This document shows positions 49,901 to 59,158 of a stretch of DNA of 64,000 bases, piece by piece. The DNA is from HNR sp040400085 (GTDB lineage Bacteria; Actinomycetota; Actinomycetes; Actinomycetales; Microbacteriaceae). Below the pieces are notes generated by a model. It ran no database searches, was not told where the DNA came from, and saw nothing but the letters and a program-made list of their open reading frames with translations. Location: assembly GCA_040400085.1 (NCBI GenBank), contig JBBAQX010000010.1, forward strand, positions 1 to 64,000, given 5' to 3'. Made by a program: the position numbers and the translations under genes. How positions within the stretch are numbered: the first letter of the stretch is position 1; each line of letters opens with the position of its first letter.

Positions 49901-51232
49901 GAGGAGCGTCTCAATCAGCTTAGGGAAAAGACCAACGCATCGCTTGCAGAGATTGACAAGCCGCAACAGGATAAGGATGCCGCTCTAAATTTTGAGGCTC
50001 TGAAGGAATTCAAAAGAGAGCTGACCGAGCTAGATAAAAAGACCAAGTTGAAGTTCCTGATTGATACAGAGCTTGCCGAGAAGTCCGCAGACAAGGTCAA
50101 CGCAGAGCTTGCTCAGACGATTACGTTGCTTCATTTGCTCGAGAATCGAAAGGAAAAGATCCCCGTCGCCGCCGTCGAACAGCGCGATGAGATCGAAGAG
50201 CAGATTGAAAAGCTCGGTGACAAGGCCAATGAGTTGCTCGCCCGCCGAAGCTTGGAAGGATTGCGCGACTCGATCAAGAAAGCGCGGGACATTTTCTCCA
50301 ATGAATTCAAGCGCGGTCTGAATCTTCGCGACGAGTTGACGAACCTGAGCGTCGGCAATGGCCCTGAACTGACCAAGGATATTCGTCAGGCGGAAGCGCG
50401 CATCAAGGCCGAGAAGGATACGGTCACGGCGTTGGATGCGGCACTGACAAAGGCGCGCCAAGCTCCGGAAAACGAAAGTCAGAGCGACCGCGCCGGCCGC
50501 GTTGCGCGCGCTGCGGAAATCGAAAACCAACTCCTTCAGGCGCGCGAGCGTTTGCAGGATAGGGTTGTCGATAAGACGACGGCCCAGCTTCGCACCATCC
50601 AGCGCATCGGTGAAGAACAGCGCCGACAGTTGGACAGCACGCGAAAAGAACTGGCCGGTCTTTCCGACGAAGAATTGCTCAAGACGCGCATTCTTGCGAG
50701 CCGCGTCCAGAGCGGGGAGCGCAAGCCTTTCACGCAAGAGCAATTCCTGAACCTCGATCAGGGAACGCGCGGTCTCGTGTCGCGCTTCGACAACCTTTTC
50801 CCGGGCCAGCAACTCACGCCGGACCTTCGCCTTGGATTCGACAACAAGTCTTTCCTGAAACAGGAACGTCCGCCGCTCGTGGATCCCAGCTTCGAAGCGT
50901 TCCGAAAACAGGCCTCGAGCCAGATCAATGCGCCCGTCGATGCGATCCTCGGCCAAGAAAATCGGTTCATTCAGGCCGATCGCGTCGTCATCCAGAACAA
51001 CGGAGCGGCACCGCGGGGAGGCGAACCTCCCGAGGCTGCGCAAGCCGTCGCACAGCCACCTGCCGGGGCGCTGAATATCGGCGTGAACGTGGACGGGATT
51101 GAAGTCCCTCTCGAGCGGATCACAAATGGACTCTCGGTACTGATCACGCAGCAGATTCAAAAGGTCATCAACACGAACGTTGAACGTGTCGATCGAACCA
51201 TCAAGTCGAACGCGCCAGTCAGGAGTCGGTAA
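46961..51232 (+). CDS. Tail tape measure protein, 1423 aa
   Basis: Sets tail length. A TP901-type core is recognised near 320-560 (WTLATGAVIGTLGAIRNGIS, ALERVGRGFG, SISRTGGVFREAGGTF, TTGRTGAEIGNALKTI). Hydrophobic segments at about 650-710 (LGSALKGIIGFLTTLVRG; GVAFTLLGTVIAGVVLKSV) and about 750-805 probably insert into the membrane. The flanks are long Arg/Glu/Gln-rich coiled coils (150-260 and 830-1280). Length by the usual rule (about 1.5 A per residue) gives a tail near 200 nm. Confidence 0.85.
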   Translation: MAEVRRDILLSIRSDFNQAGFSQANAALTALEKRVTDLNSKLKISIGFAGINGADTELGRMASAVKSAGGAARSGEADFKRFSDALLVQEKRAGAVTEQVKEYQKLLANGKTRTTSVFEGGGVSASFTRETGASTVGIDLRKTPEAQLAKARDAAIKEDVIRDKARAAQIDAAQEAAIREDFGRERRRQQQNDAVREAAAKEDVIREKNRQSQLAAAHESGLRENEAREKRAIRTQSALRAEADREDQVRARNRKSFEEVRSQPGVQTRQGPVRVTESGGLVRDTTLLDDRGRIIGKLNAETGRLSLTQRDLNKEVGKSGDSFQNAAGKVLLWTLATGAVIGTLGAIRNGISVFAQAEQDTIALERVGRGFGASQDEIRQKASLVTEEILRLKSSFGQSGDEAAQAAVVFARLGLSANETLLAVRTSMLAANVAGIGAAEAAKLLASAMSQFQLSARDLPDLLNKLNTLENTTRITTNDLLQSISRTGGVFREAGGTFEQLSAITAIVGQTTGRTGAEIGNALKTISTRLSETSVQAKVFQRSGVVIAGLSGQLKPIDQVLADLVARFQTLSDAEKAEITTSIAGARQRNILQSALDNYFQVQGSVIRQLQSAGSAEQENALVLGTLSSKVNQLLAAFEQLAVTIGQSGLGSALKGIIGFLTTLVRGFAEFGTAGGVAFTLLGTVIAGVVLKSVLAASFSFFGMATSIKNASNATLQFVAVQATANAQNPRTIASNAALAASYAAVGRAAQTASLGAGAAAGAASGVSLLARAAAGLTSPIGIALTALTVATTAGAFFLGSKSEASQNDRINDQDIKAGGKVKTAENQVKAAAESIRFAENAARTLKVIEDQESRGVTISKSNLDTKRQIYQNITQLFGLTTQEIERANASELNSAEVTAIVERLKRKEIQETSALRKALEDKALTNARQQIEEVEKLTRLKIERKNILKNPGLKGAFGPGVQADLKADLKEKDDAIAASEERLNQLREKTNASLAEIDKPQQDKDAALNFEALKEFKRELTELDKKTKLKFLIDTELAEKSADKVNAELAQTITLLHLLENRKEKIPVAAVEQRDEIEEQIEKLGDKANELLARRSLEGLRDSIKKARDIFSNEFKRGLNLRDELTNLSVGNGPELTKDIRQAEARIKAEKDTVTALDAALTKARQAPENESQSDRAGRVARAAEIENQLLQARERLQDRVVDKTTAQLRTIQRIGEEQRRQLDSTRKELAGLSDEELLKTRILASRVQSGERKPFTQEQFLNLDQGTRGLVSRFDNLFPGQQLTPDLRLGFDNKSFLKQERPPLVDPSFEAFRKQASSQINAPVDAILGQENRFIQADRVVIQNNGAAPRGGEPPEAAQAVAQPPAGALNIGVNVDGIEVPLERITNGLSVLITQQIQKVINTNVERVDRTIKSNAPVRSR

Positions 51233-52275
51233 TGGCAACGTCGGTAGCTACCGTTAAATACGGGACTTACACATTCGCGACCGTTCCTCAGATTGGAATT
51301 CGCGACAATAAGAAATTACTTGGCGCGAGCACGTTCGGAAACGGAAACATCGAACGCTCGATCACGCTCAAGGGCAAGCTGATCGGCGTGGACTTTAACT
51401 CTGTCCAGACGAAAATCTGGGCGCTTCAGGCCGCCTTTGCTAAGGCGGGCCAGGCGCTCTACATCCACGACGGCACTTCGATCCGGATCAACAACGAGAT
51501 CGTCCAGCCAGTTTCCGTAGAGATCCCGGAAGACTGGCATCAGTACGAAGCGGAATTCACCATTCGTCTGAACTACTTCCCGCTGACAGATACCCACTAC
51601 AACCCCATCACGGTCAGTTATGGGTCCTACACATTCTCCCCAATCCCGGCGATGGGTCGCGAGTACACCGTCAATCGAAACTCGGAATACGCTTCACGCG
51701 ATTCAACCAAGGTTGGTATCACACTGCAAGGGTTCATCGACAAGGGTTCTGTGTCGGCAAACTTTACGGAGTGGAATGCGCTCGTCGCCGCGCTTGCGTC
51801 GGATGGACTTCTTACCTACGGACCGTTCGTCCAGAGCGTGCGCGTAAACAAGGCCAGTTACGACCCTGACGTCACCGATCGCCGACTGTCGTACAACCTG
51901 GGCTTCGACTACGACGAGGGCGTAGGCGTGGACGGCGTCAAGAAAATGACGTCCACCCGAAGCATCGTCAATCAAGAGCGCGTTGCAATTCACCACATTC
52001 CATTTGTTGATGATGCCGTCATTCAGCGCATTGGACGCGCGGGAGCCCAGATCACGGCCAATGGATCGGTTGTGGCTGACACGATCGCCAACGCGCGCAC
52101 GGCTGCGGCTGCCGAGATCGCCTCGCAATTCCCCTCTGCCAGCGGTTCCGTGGAGACTCAGCGAAACATTACCGAAGATATTGATGGAAAGCGGGTGGAG
52201 TGGAGCGTCAATCGCTTCTACCCGATTCCGGCCCTGACAGGCGGAGTGTACGGCGGGAACCCAGTCTTCTCATAG
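51232..52275 (+). CDS. Distal tail-like protein, 347 aa
   Basis: Follows the tape measure with overlap (GTAATGG), the place of Dit. Two similar units are visible: VKYGTYTFATVPQIGIRDN near the start and VSYGSYTFSPIPAMGREYT near residue 128, suggesting duplicated tail-ring domains. Beta-rich throughout. Confidence 0.6.
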   Translation: MATSVATVKYGTYTFATVPQIGIRDNKKLLGASTFGNGNIERSITLKGKLIGVDFNSVQTKIWALQAAFAKAGQALYIHDGTSIRINNEIVQPVSVEIPEDWHQYEAEFTIRLNYFPLTDTHYNPITVSYGSYTFSPIPAMGREYTVNRNSEYASRDSTKVGITLQGFIDKGSVSANFTEWNALVAALASDGLLTYGPFVQSVRVNKASYDPDVTDRRLSYNLGFDYDEGVGVDGVKKMTSTRSIVNQERVAIHHIPFVDDAVIQRIGRAGAQITANGSVVADTIANARTAAAAEIASQFPSASGSVETQRNITEDIDGKRVEWSVNRFYPIPALTGGVYGGNPVFS

Positions 52276-52282
52276 GTTTAAC

Positions 52283-52708
52283 GTGAACGAACCGACGAAC
52301 GCCATGACACGGAACGAAGGCACCGGCGCCATGGAAGTGCGCTGGGACGCTCCGTCAATTGGCGTTGTCGATTACTACGACGTCTACATTTCGACCGAGT
52401 CGACCGGGACGTTTGAGAAGGCCAACCTTAAGCCGATCGAGGGGACTTATTGCAAGATCCCAAACCTTGAATTCGGGGCGACGGTTTTTTGCAAGGTGCG
52501 CGGGGTTGATGCGGATGGGGTGGAAGGACCACTGTCGGCGCTGGCCGTTGATGCCGACTGCCTACCGATCGGAGATCCAGAGCCCGTCGAGATCACACTT
52601 CGCGTCACCGGCCCAGTGGGTGACGTCATTCCCAAAAACGCAATCTTTGCGGCAGTCTGTAATGAGCAGGTTGTCGCCTTCCGAGTTTTGGACGAACACA
52701 CGCTTTAG
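52283..52708 (+). CDS. Fibronectin type III-like tail protein, 141 aa
   Basis: GTG start. AMEVRWDAPSIGVVDYYDVY and YCKIPNLEFGATVFCKVRGV are the WDAP/YxVY and strand pattern of a fibronectin III domain (residues about 15-95). Such domains occur in phage tail tips. Confidence 0.6.
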   Translation: MNEPTNAMTRNEGTGAMEVRWDAPSIGVVDYYDVYISTESTGTFEKANLKPIEGTYCKIPNLEFGATVFCKVRGVDADGVEGPLSALAVDADCLPIGDPEPVEITLRVTGPVGDVIPKNAIFAAVCNEQVVAFRVLDEHTL

Positions 52709-52716
52709 GAGTCACC

Positions 52717-53421
52717 ATGCACGTCAATTCTATTCCCGATGTTCTATTCCTGAACGAGGCCGCGCATATTCCGGTGTACCTTCAGAATACAGCCGGGACT
52801 TCGCCGGTCACCGGGATCTCGTATGGCATCCTCGATATTCGCTACTCCCGACTGAGCGACTCGAGTCTCAATCAGTTCGTCCCCTCGACCACGAACTGGT
52901 CTGAGCGCGGGCGCGGGTTCTATAAGCTGATGATGCCCAGCTCGGTCTTCAATGAAGAAGGCATGTTCGAGCTTTTGATCACGCCGGCCAGTGGTGCGGA
53001 TCTCTTCGTGGCGACCGGCGCAATCAAGACGCGTGTGGTAGATGACATCCTCGAACACACCGCCAGTGGTTACGCCGAGAACACGGTCGGCAATCTGATC
53101 TTCGAAGCCGGAAAGACCTACGAAGTCTTCTCGAGCGCCCAGTACAACGCCGAGACCGACACGTTCAGCGTCACGGCGTGGATCCACCTGAACGGCGAGC
53201 GCGTCACGACGCCGACAAGTTGCCGCGTCATCATCAAGGATATGGATGCCGGGACCACGATCTTCGATCAGGTTTCAACCTCTCCGGACGGCAACGGAAT
53301 CTTTTACCTCGAGCAAACCGGGATTGTCCTGGCAGACAAGCTGAATCTGGCCGCGATCGCGCGCATTACGGTCGATGGTGAAGACCACAACAGTCACGAC
53401 GGAGTCATCACGTTTAACTAA
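52717..53421 (+). CDS. Tail/baseplate structural protein, 234 aa
   Basis: Beta-rich, starts after AGGAGTCACC. Segments such as WSERGRGFYKLMMPSSVFNE and YEVFSSAQYNAETDTFSVTA fit beta-sandwich virion proteins. Exact role unknown. Confidence 0.55.
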   Translation: MHVNSIPDVLFLNEAAHIPVYLQNTAGTSPVTGISYGILDIRYSRLSDSSLNQFVPSTTNWSERGRGFYKLMMPSSVFNEEGMFELLITPASGADLFVATGAIKTRVVDDILEHTASGYAENTVGNLIFEAGKTYEVFSSAQYNAETDTFSVTAWIHLNGERVTTPTSCRVIIKDMDAGTTIFDQVSTSPDGNGIFYLEQTGIVLADKLNLAAIARITVDGEDHNSHDGVITFN

Positions 53422-53756
53422 TGAAACTCACAGATCTCAACGCATCATTCGTGGGCGCTGGTGGCCCCGGAGTTTCGAACGCCGATGGAAGTCCGGTAGA
53501 AGAGCGACACGGCGTCGGCGTGAGCTTCGACTGTCCGTGTGGTTGCGATAGTCCGTGTTTTGTTTGCTTTACAAATCCGCTCGACGGAAAGCCTGCTTAT
53601 GACCCGCGCGTTACGTGGGAGCGCGTCGGAGATACGCTCGAAACCCTCACGCTCACGCCGTCCATTCTTCGCGTGAAGTGGAAAGACCAAAAGGGCGTCG
53701 AGCACGGATGTGGCTGGCACGGCTACATCACCAACGGCGAGGTGTCGACCGTCTAA
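53421..53756 (+). CDS. DUF6527-like protein, 111 aa
   Basis: A Cys-rich core VGVSFDCPCGCDSPCFVCF and the ending CGWHGYITNGEV match the DUF6527 pattern, a small zinc-binding phage family often found in tail modules. The four-Cys cluster would bind zinc. Coupled by TAATG on both sides. Confidence 0.6.
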   Translation: MKLTDLNASFVGAGGPGVSNADGSPVEERHGVGVSFDCPCGCDSPCFVCFTNPLDGKPAYDPRVTWERVGDTLETLTLTPSILRVKWKDQKGVEHGCGWHGYITNGEVSTV

Positions 53757-54121
53757 TGAGCACATACGTGATGTCCTTACGCTCAAGCAAGGCTGTATTC
53801 CTCCGGCGCGCGCGGCTGGCGGAGTCGGTCATGTCATCGGCAAGGCGCCGCGGTCGGTCGCTGGTCTCAAGCGGCGAGCTCTTCATCACCACGAATTCAG
53901 TTCTCATGAGCGCGGTCGCGGTGCGCGTGGGTGGCGCTTACGACTTTGCGTCCGGTGTTTTTCAGTGGGTCTCGCGAGATCGGCTTGTCACGATCACAAA
54001 CGAGACGGCCTGTACTGGCGGAATGACCCCGACTGGCGGCGGCCCCGGCACAACGATCACTCGGATTTTCAACAAGCATCCGAACCCGAGCACGATTCTG
54101 ATTAAAGACGAAGAGGTTTAA
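53756..54121 (+). CDS. Hypothetical tail-region protein, 121 aa
   Basis: Start at 53756 (TAATG) giving MSTYVMSLRSSKAVFLRRAR. Basic N-terminal half, beta-rich second half ending in KHPNPSTILIKDEEV. A longer frame upstream is inside the previous gene. No family recognised. Confidence 0.55.
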   Translation: MSTYVMSLRSSKAVFLRRARLAESVMSSARRRGRSLVSSGELFITTNSVLMSAVAVRVGGAYDFASGVFQWVSRDRLVTITNETACTGGMTPTGGGPGTTITRIFNKHPNPSTILIKDEEV

Positions 54122-54122
54122 C

Positions 54123-56894
54123 ATGCCGACGAATCAGATCCGAAACGGGAATTCGATCATCAAGTCCTGTAACTATTCACTGGCCCACGGGAGCGCGCCA
54201 CAGGGCTTCGATTGCATCGTGCCATACCTGACCGCGATTGAGCGCGGCCATTACATGCAATTCCTTTTGAGCGGCAGCAACTATTTCGGGATCGTGACCG
54301 ACGTTCAGGAATGCGTGGACGAAGAGGGCGGGTTGTATTCCCAGATCTCCGGCGTAGACCGGCGCGACGAGTTGTTCAGCAACGTCGTGTTCGCGAAGAT
54401 CAATATGATCGATGAGTCGAACGGCTCGATCTACAGTGAATTCTCAGACGAAAACCCTTTCATTCGCGAACTCGATCCTGAAGACGGGCGCGTCTATGCG
54501 GTCGAGATTATTGAATGGCTCTGCAGTCAGAAGGATTTCACGCCCGTATTCTCCACGCGCGCCGATCGCATACTCAACGCCGAGTCGAAGGACCGGGGCT
54601 GGCAGGATAGCCGATACAACGTTTTCGGTATCGACTGGATGGATGGAATCAAGATCGGCCCCGCACTGGATTTCATCTGCGAGTCACTCGGTCTTCAGTT
54701 CACGGTCCTCGACGGTCTTTCGAAGACGCTCCGATTCTCTGTGCGCGGTGTGGCCGAACTGGAAGACTTCCAGTGGTCCACCGGCGCGCTCGCGGTCCGG
54801 CGCCGGATCGGTCGAAGCGTTCAGCCAGACGTGGACACCGGGGTCTGGATCGTCGGCGACAAGTCAGTCATCGAATTCACGGGCGTTCCGCTCGAGCCCG
54901 ACTGGGATACTTTGTGGAGCGCGTATAAGTGGGATCGGGTCTTGCTGCAAAAAGATCTCGGCGGCCTTGACCCGCGCGTTGCTCTCGTCTCTGAATTCCT
55001 CGGCTCTGAGGGACACATCGACGGGCGAAAGTACGACGACATGACGATCCTCGAATACCTCGACAAGATCGTCTACAAGGTCTACCGACTGGCCGGGATG
55101 GATAATCTTCTCGCTCAGGCCGAGATCGATGGCACTCGGCGCGTCCGAGAGAACACAATCTGCGACCACCTCGTCACCGATCCGAAGGTTGATTCGGTGT
55201 GCTACGTACACCCCTACAACCTCGATAACAAAGAGGATAGCCTGAGTCTGCGATCGCCAGACGAGTACGTTAAGATCTACAGTGGCTATAAGGTCTACAA
55301 AGACACCGGCCAGGTTGTGTTTGATGAGTCGCGCTTCAAGTACACGGCGGCGGCCCGGGCGCGCACTGAAAACCCGAGCGCCACGGCGGAAGACCTGAAG
55401 ATCTCTGCCTTCGATGTAGAGCCTGATAACTGTTACATGACCGTCGCAATTTACGGCTACCATTATCGAAAGCTTTTCGGAAGTTCCGAGCGCATAGGAA
55501 CTTCCAAGTTGAGCGGACTGTATCAGAGTTTCGTGGTTGAGTCTGATCCCTGGGAAGGGGTCTTGACCAAGGATCCTGACGGCGCCGTTGAATACTTCTA
55601 CCCCGGAGAGAAGCGACCGAACTGGGTCGCGGAGGACGTTGCAATTTCCCTACTTGCTCGCCCGCGCGAGATCATCAGTGGTGAGGCAGAGTACCGGGGT
55701 ATCGCGGGACACATTCCAACTGGCGAGATCCAGCGCGTATCGGTCAGCCTGAGCGAGAACGGTCTGACCGAAAACGTGTCGTTCGCCAACGACGAGGCTT
55801 CCCCAATCTACGAGCCCCAGATCGAGCTACGGCGCAAGATTGCCACCGATCGTGAAATCAAGCGGATCGACCGCGTGAAGCGCGACATTGAGCGCGGCAA
55901 GCTTGCTGCGGCCATCAAGCTCGCAAACTCCCGCCCGTTGGATGAGCGCACGAATCACGACATGATGGTCAAACAGGCCATGGCGCAGTTCAACAAAGAC
56001 AACTGGGTCCTCGTTTCGAACTCCACCGAGACGGCGGCGGTAGGACAACCTATCGCCGGAGAACTCGACTCGAGCGGGAAGTTCCAGATCGTCGCCAGCG
56101 CAGACCTTCAAGACGGCGACAAGCGCGTGCTCGGCGTGGCCGTGCTTCCGTTCTCCGGTCAAGCTATTCCGGTGGCGACGGCCGGCATCGTTCAGGCGCG
56201 CGTGATTGGTCCAGTCGAAGCGGGCGATGCGCTCGAGTACGACAAGGCGAACACGTGCCTGAAGAAGGGATCTGGCTCGATCATCTCTCTGGTCGATTAC
56301 CCGGACACCGCGGTCAAAGTAATCCCTTGCAGAATAGGCGGGGGCGGCGGGGGCGGCGCCGTCATTGTTCGTGCGGCCTCTAACGCAAATATTAGTTCCC
56401 TCTCTACACTACAAACCATCGACGGAATTACATTGGTTGCAGATGATTTAGTTCTGGTCAAAAATCAGACCACGGCAACAGAGAATGGGGTTTACACGGT
56501 CAAATCCTCGGCATGGGCAAAGGTTGGACAGCCGGAACTGGTTGTTGTTTCCTACGGCCACCAAGCGGGGACGCAGTGGTACTTGCAGAGTGACGACGTT
56601 TATCAGCAAATAACTGATATTATGGTGGTACGGGCAAGCTCAACGGCGAACGTCACACCGAGTGGGTCATTGTCAATTGATAGCGTGAGCTTTGCAAACA
56701 ACGCCCTCTATCTACTCCGCCACCAAAGCACGACCTCTCAGAATGGTGTGTGGAAATCGAACTCCGCAGGTGCGTGGACTAAGATTGGTCAACCCCGATT
56801 TGTGATTGCGGCCAACGGCACCATCCGGGGCACTATGGGCTTCTTCTTGCACTCTGCCGACACGTACCGAGCCATGACCGGAGGATACCTATAA
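54123..56894 (+). CDS. Tail tip / baseplate hub protein with appended fibre domains, 923 aa
   Basis: The N-terminal 600 residues look like a tail-associated hub (NYFGIVTDVQECVDEEGG; IIEWLCSQKDFTPVFSTRAD). A GGGGGGGA hinge near 740 leads to two related fibre units: VRAASNANISSLSTLQTIDG...NQTTATENGVYTV and VVRASSTANVTPSGSLSIDS...HQSTTSQNGVWK. This tail part is lower in GC than the rest of the gene, so it was probably acquired separately. It may determine host range. Confidence 0.65.
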   Translation: MPTNQIRNGNSIIKSCNYSLAHGSAPQGFDCIVPYLTAIERGHYMQFLLSGSNYFGIVTDVQECVDEEGGLYSQISGVDRRDELFSNVVFAKINMIDESNGSIYSEFSDENPFIRELDPEDGRVYAVEIIEWLCSQKDFTPVFSTRADRILNAESKDRGWQDSRYNVFGIDWMDGIKIGPALDFICESLGLQFTVLDGLSKTLRFSVRGVAELEDFQWSTGALAVRRRIGRSVQPDVDTGVWIVGDKSVIEFTGVPLEPDWDTLWSAYKWDRVLLQKDLGGLDPRVALVSEFLGSEGHIDGRKYDDMTILEYLDKIVYKVYRLAGMDNLLAQAEIDGTRRVRENTICDHLVTDPKVDSVCYVHPYNLDNKEDSLSLRSPDEYVKIYSGYKVYKDTGQVVFDESRFKYTAAARARTENPSATAEDLKISAFDVEPDNCYMTVAIYGYHYRKLFGSSERIGTSKLSGLYQSFVVESDPWEGVLTKDPDGAVEYFYPGEKRPNWVAEDVAISLLARPREIISGEAEYRGIAGHIPTGEIQRVSVSLSENGLTENVSFANDEASPIYEPQIELRRKIATDREIKRIDRVKRDIERGKLAAAIKLANSRPLDERTNHDMMVKQAMAQFNKDNWVLVSNSTETAAVGQPIAGELDSSGKFQIVASADLQDGDKRVLGVAVLPFSGQAIPVATAGIVQARVIGPVEAGDALEYDKANTCLKKGSGSIISLVDYPDTAVKVIPCRIGGGGGGGAVIVRAASNANISSLSTLQTIDGITLVADDLVLVKNQTTATENGVYTVKSSAWAKVGQPELVVVSYGHQAGTQWYLQSDDVYQQITDIMVVRASSTANVTPSGSLSIDSVSFANNALYLLRHQSTTSQNGVWKSNSAGAWTKIGQPRFVIAANGTIRGTMGFFLHSADTYRAMTGGYL

Positions 56895-56895
56895 A

Positions 56896-57975
56896 ATGCC
56901 CTCTATCTCTATCCCAGCATGGAACCCGTGCGTTGGTTCCAGTGGAAACGCTCGCTTCGATATACCCGGGGCTATACCGCTTGCCGGTGGGTCTCCCGCT
57001 GACTTCTTGGATGATAGGCCCGTGGACCGGGGGAGCAGCGGATACTCGGCCCTCCCCACCTTGGGGCAAATAGACGCGGGTGCCGGTTGGAACCAAGTAA
57101 TCGCCTATCTTCAGCGTCAAAAGCAGCTCATGGACACATATAGCCTGAGCAATATGGGGGCCGTGTTGCAACCGGCCTTCCTTGCAGGTGATCGGCGCGT
57201 GAGTCATTACGACATCGCAGACAACAGCTCTAGCACGGCGTCCCCGGCCTACATGCGGGCGCAGGTAGACGACATCCGTAGACAATGGGGTCTTCCCGCT
57301 TGGACATGGGTTTACGGGCCGCCCGTCGCCACCGACATCTCGTTATCCGCGTTCCCCATGCGCGGTGTTGACTTGGCAGAAGTACGCCAGGCGCTCGAAC
57401 CTACCAATTTGCTGGGCAAGATGGATCTGACGCAGCAGGTGTATAACACATCCAACATCCAGCGAGCGCGAGTACGCGAGGTCGGTGTAAGTAAGAACCT
57501 TGGCCGCACCGGAAGTTACGTTGCCGCCACGACAACCATTCTCCGCATAGGTATCGTTCGTACTGGTTCTGGAAACGGTGGTACTGGTGATTTTTATCGG
57601 ACAGTTTTGTACTTCTACGTTCCAGAGTGGTTGGACGATGCGGGTTTCATCAACACTGTAGAATTAAAAGGAAATGTGGGAACCCTTATAGGGTCTCCCG
57701 GGACTATAACTTTTTACAACTGCACAAACCAGACCCAACCAATAGCCGGAAGCGACTTTACCGCCATAGGGACTTCTATCGGTAGTATGGCCGGGGCCAG
57801 CGGTGCCTTTACGGTTTCAATACCAGCCGCCGATGTGGTAGCATGTGCCGACGGGTTGTTTAAGATCATAGCTCGGGCGGCCAACGATGCCGCGTGGAAT
57901 ACCGGAGACGCCATTGCCTCCTCGAATTACCTTGAAATAGACAACAATTACACTCTTGAAATAGACTTAAACTAA
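56896..57975 (+). CDS. Tail tip / host-recognition protein, 359 aa
   Basis: Starts after GGAGGATACCTATAAA. Gly/Ser/Ala-rich with a beta-rich end (YLEIDNNYTLEIDLN). GC content falls toward the 3' end, as in the preceding gene's C-terminal part. Last rightward gene; it ends by overlapping a leftward gene. No family recognised. Confidence 0.55.
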   Translation: MPSISIPAWNPCVGSSGNARFDIPGAIPLAGGSPADFLDDRPVDRGSSGYSALPTLGQIDAGAGWNQVIAYLQRQKQLMDTYSLSNMGAVLQPAFLAGDRRVSHYDIADNSSSTASPAYMRAQVDDIRRQWGLPAWTWVYGPPVATDISLSAFPMRGVDLAEVRQALEPTNLLGKMDLTQQVYNTSNIQRARVREVGVSKNLGRTGSYVAATTTILRIGIVRTGSGNGGTGDFYRTVLYFYVPEWLDDAGFINTVELKGNVGTLIGSPGTITFYNCTNQTQPIAGSDFTAIGTSIGSMAGASGAFTVSIPAADVVACADGLFKIIARAANDAAWNTGDAIASSNYLEIDNNYTLEIDLN

Positions 57976-58235
57976 CGAAGTTTAAATTCGCGCCACTCTC
58001 GATATGCCAAAATATATTGGTTGTACAAATCTTCCTTTTCTGCCTCAGACAGTCCGCCTCGGCGATACATCCATGTCATTTTTAAAGCCTGGTATTTAAG
58101 GTAACGAGGTTCCCATGTTGAATTTTGCGAGACGCGGGGAGAGGCCTTAGAAGCTGATTGTTTTACGGGTGTCGTCTCTTGAGAAAAAGAAGACGCGCAC
58201 GATATTAAAAACAACACCGAGAGTATTTTAAACAT
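57972..58235 (-). CDS. Predicted lipoprotein, 87 aa
   Basis: The start at 58235 follows GGAGTTCTTGC. MFKILSVLFLISCASS is a lipoprotein signal with the lipobox LISC. The mature part is Ser/Lys-rich then helical (YQALKMTWMYRRGGLSEAEK). The gene is convergent with the tail genes and overlaps them by four bases. It may act in superinfection exclusion or lysis, which the sequence does not decide. Confidence 0.7.
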   Translation of the reverse strand: MFKILSVLFLISCASSFSQETTPVKQSASKASPRVSQNSTWEPRYLKYQALKMTWMYRRGGLSEAEKEDLYNQYILAYREWREFKLR

Positions 58236-58305
58236 GCAAGAACTCCAAAAAATCACGCCAAGACCATACAATTGAACGATGTATGATCGCAAGAGAAATT
58301 ATTAT

Positions 58306-58953
58306 TTATTTTGAAGTACTCATGAGCGTTATCGATTTAATAGCTCGGAACTTGGCGGGGATGATTATCTTGTTCCGGCTAAGGCGCACACATGGAGCAA
58401 GTTTAGCAACGAGGCGGCGGAGTTTGGATCGATCGGCACCCATAATTTCACAGGCATCCGGAATGATATACCCTTGCATATCGATGATCTTGTTTAGATC
58501 TTGGCGGCTCGAGCTAAACAGAATCCGTCGAACGATCTCGGGGTATTCGCGGCAGAAGAAATCGACCTCTTCTTTCGGGATAACTGCAGTTCGGCGCGGC
58601 GTCGGCGCGAACCCGAACGCCTGTTTGATAGCGCCGTTCTGGTAGGTCTTTTCGATCACAAGCTTTAGTGTTTCTTCTGCGATCGCGGTCCACTTGAACA
58701 GGATCTTCGGCTGCCCGACCCCAACGCTTTCGTTCGGGATCTTATCCACGAAGCCCTGTTCGATCGGGATCTCGAGCGAGCGATGGATGTAAAGGACTGA
58801 GCGTTTCGATTCGCGGGAGATAGACTGAATGTCCGCGTGTCCGTTCCGGATGGCGGCCAGAATAGACGCTGGCCACTTCTTAAACCACGCCTGAAGAGCG
58901 GCAACGGACTCGGACTCGACACCAGTTTCGGAAGTTATTTCGGTGAGATCCAT
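58306..58953 (-). CDS. Probable helix-turn-helix DNA-binding protein, 215 aa
   Basis: Two segments look like helix-turn-helix units: ADIQSISRESKRSVLYIHRS near 39-60 and IIPDACEIMGADRSKLRRLV near 172-192. The middle is a winged-type strand region (KILFKWTAIAEETLKLVIEK). It may be a phage regulator and is one candidate to bind the dyads at 1704-1941. Starts after GAAAGGCCGTC, 26 bases behind a large RNA hairpin. Confidence 0.5.
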   Translation of the reverse strand: MDLTEITSETGVESESVAALQAWFKKWPASILAAIRNGHADIQSISRESKRSVLYIHRSLEIPIEQGFVDKIPNESVGVGQPKILFKWTAIAEETLKLVIEKTYQNGAIKQAFGFAPTPRRTAVIPKEEVDFFCREYPEIVRRILFSSSRQDLNKIIDMQGYIIPDACEIMGADRSKLRRLVAKLAPCVRLSRNKIIIPAKFRAIKSITLMSTSK

Positions 58954-58978
58954 GACGGCCTTTCAAGGAGCCCTGCCA

Positions 58979-59029
58979 GCGGGCGAGACGTACTCGGGGT
59001 TGCTAGCGGGACAACCCCATCTCGCCCGC
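58979..59029 (-). promoter_or_regulatory. Large two-part hairpin upstream of the HTH gene
   Basis: GCGGGCGAGA / TCTCGCCCGC (10 bp, 58979-58988 with 59020-59029) encloses GGGGTTG / CAACCCC (7 bp, 58996-59002 with 59012-59018). In the leader of the 58306 gene on the minus strand this would be a very stable RNA. It may end the upstream leftward operon, or control the regulator gene. Confidence 0.5.
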
Positions 59030-59158
59030 GGCGAGCTATCCGATCAACTGTTGGTTTGAGGAGTTCCCGGTAGAAGTGGGACCGGACTCTCATGAAACCT
59101 CAGAACCTCGGACTGACGCGGTTATTGTTACCCACCGGCGCCTTGGGTTTTTCTCCGC

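Noticed and set aside
50030..51238. 402-codon minus-strand frame opposite the tape measure gene
   Set aside because: Shadow of the GC-biased coiled-coil coding sequence on the other strand.
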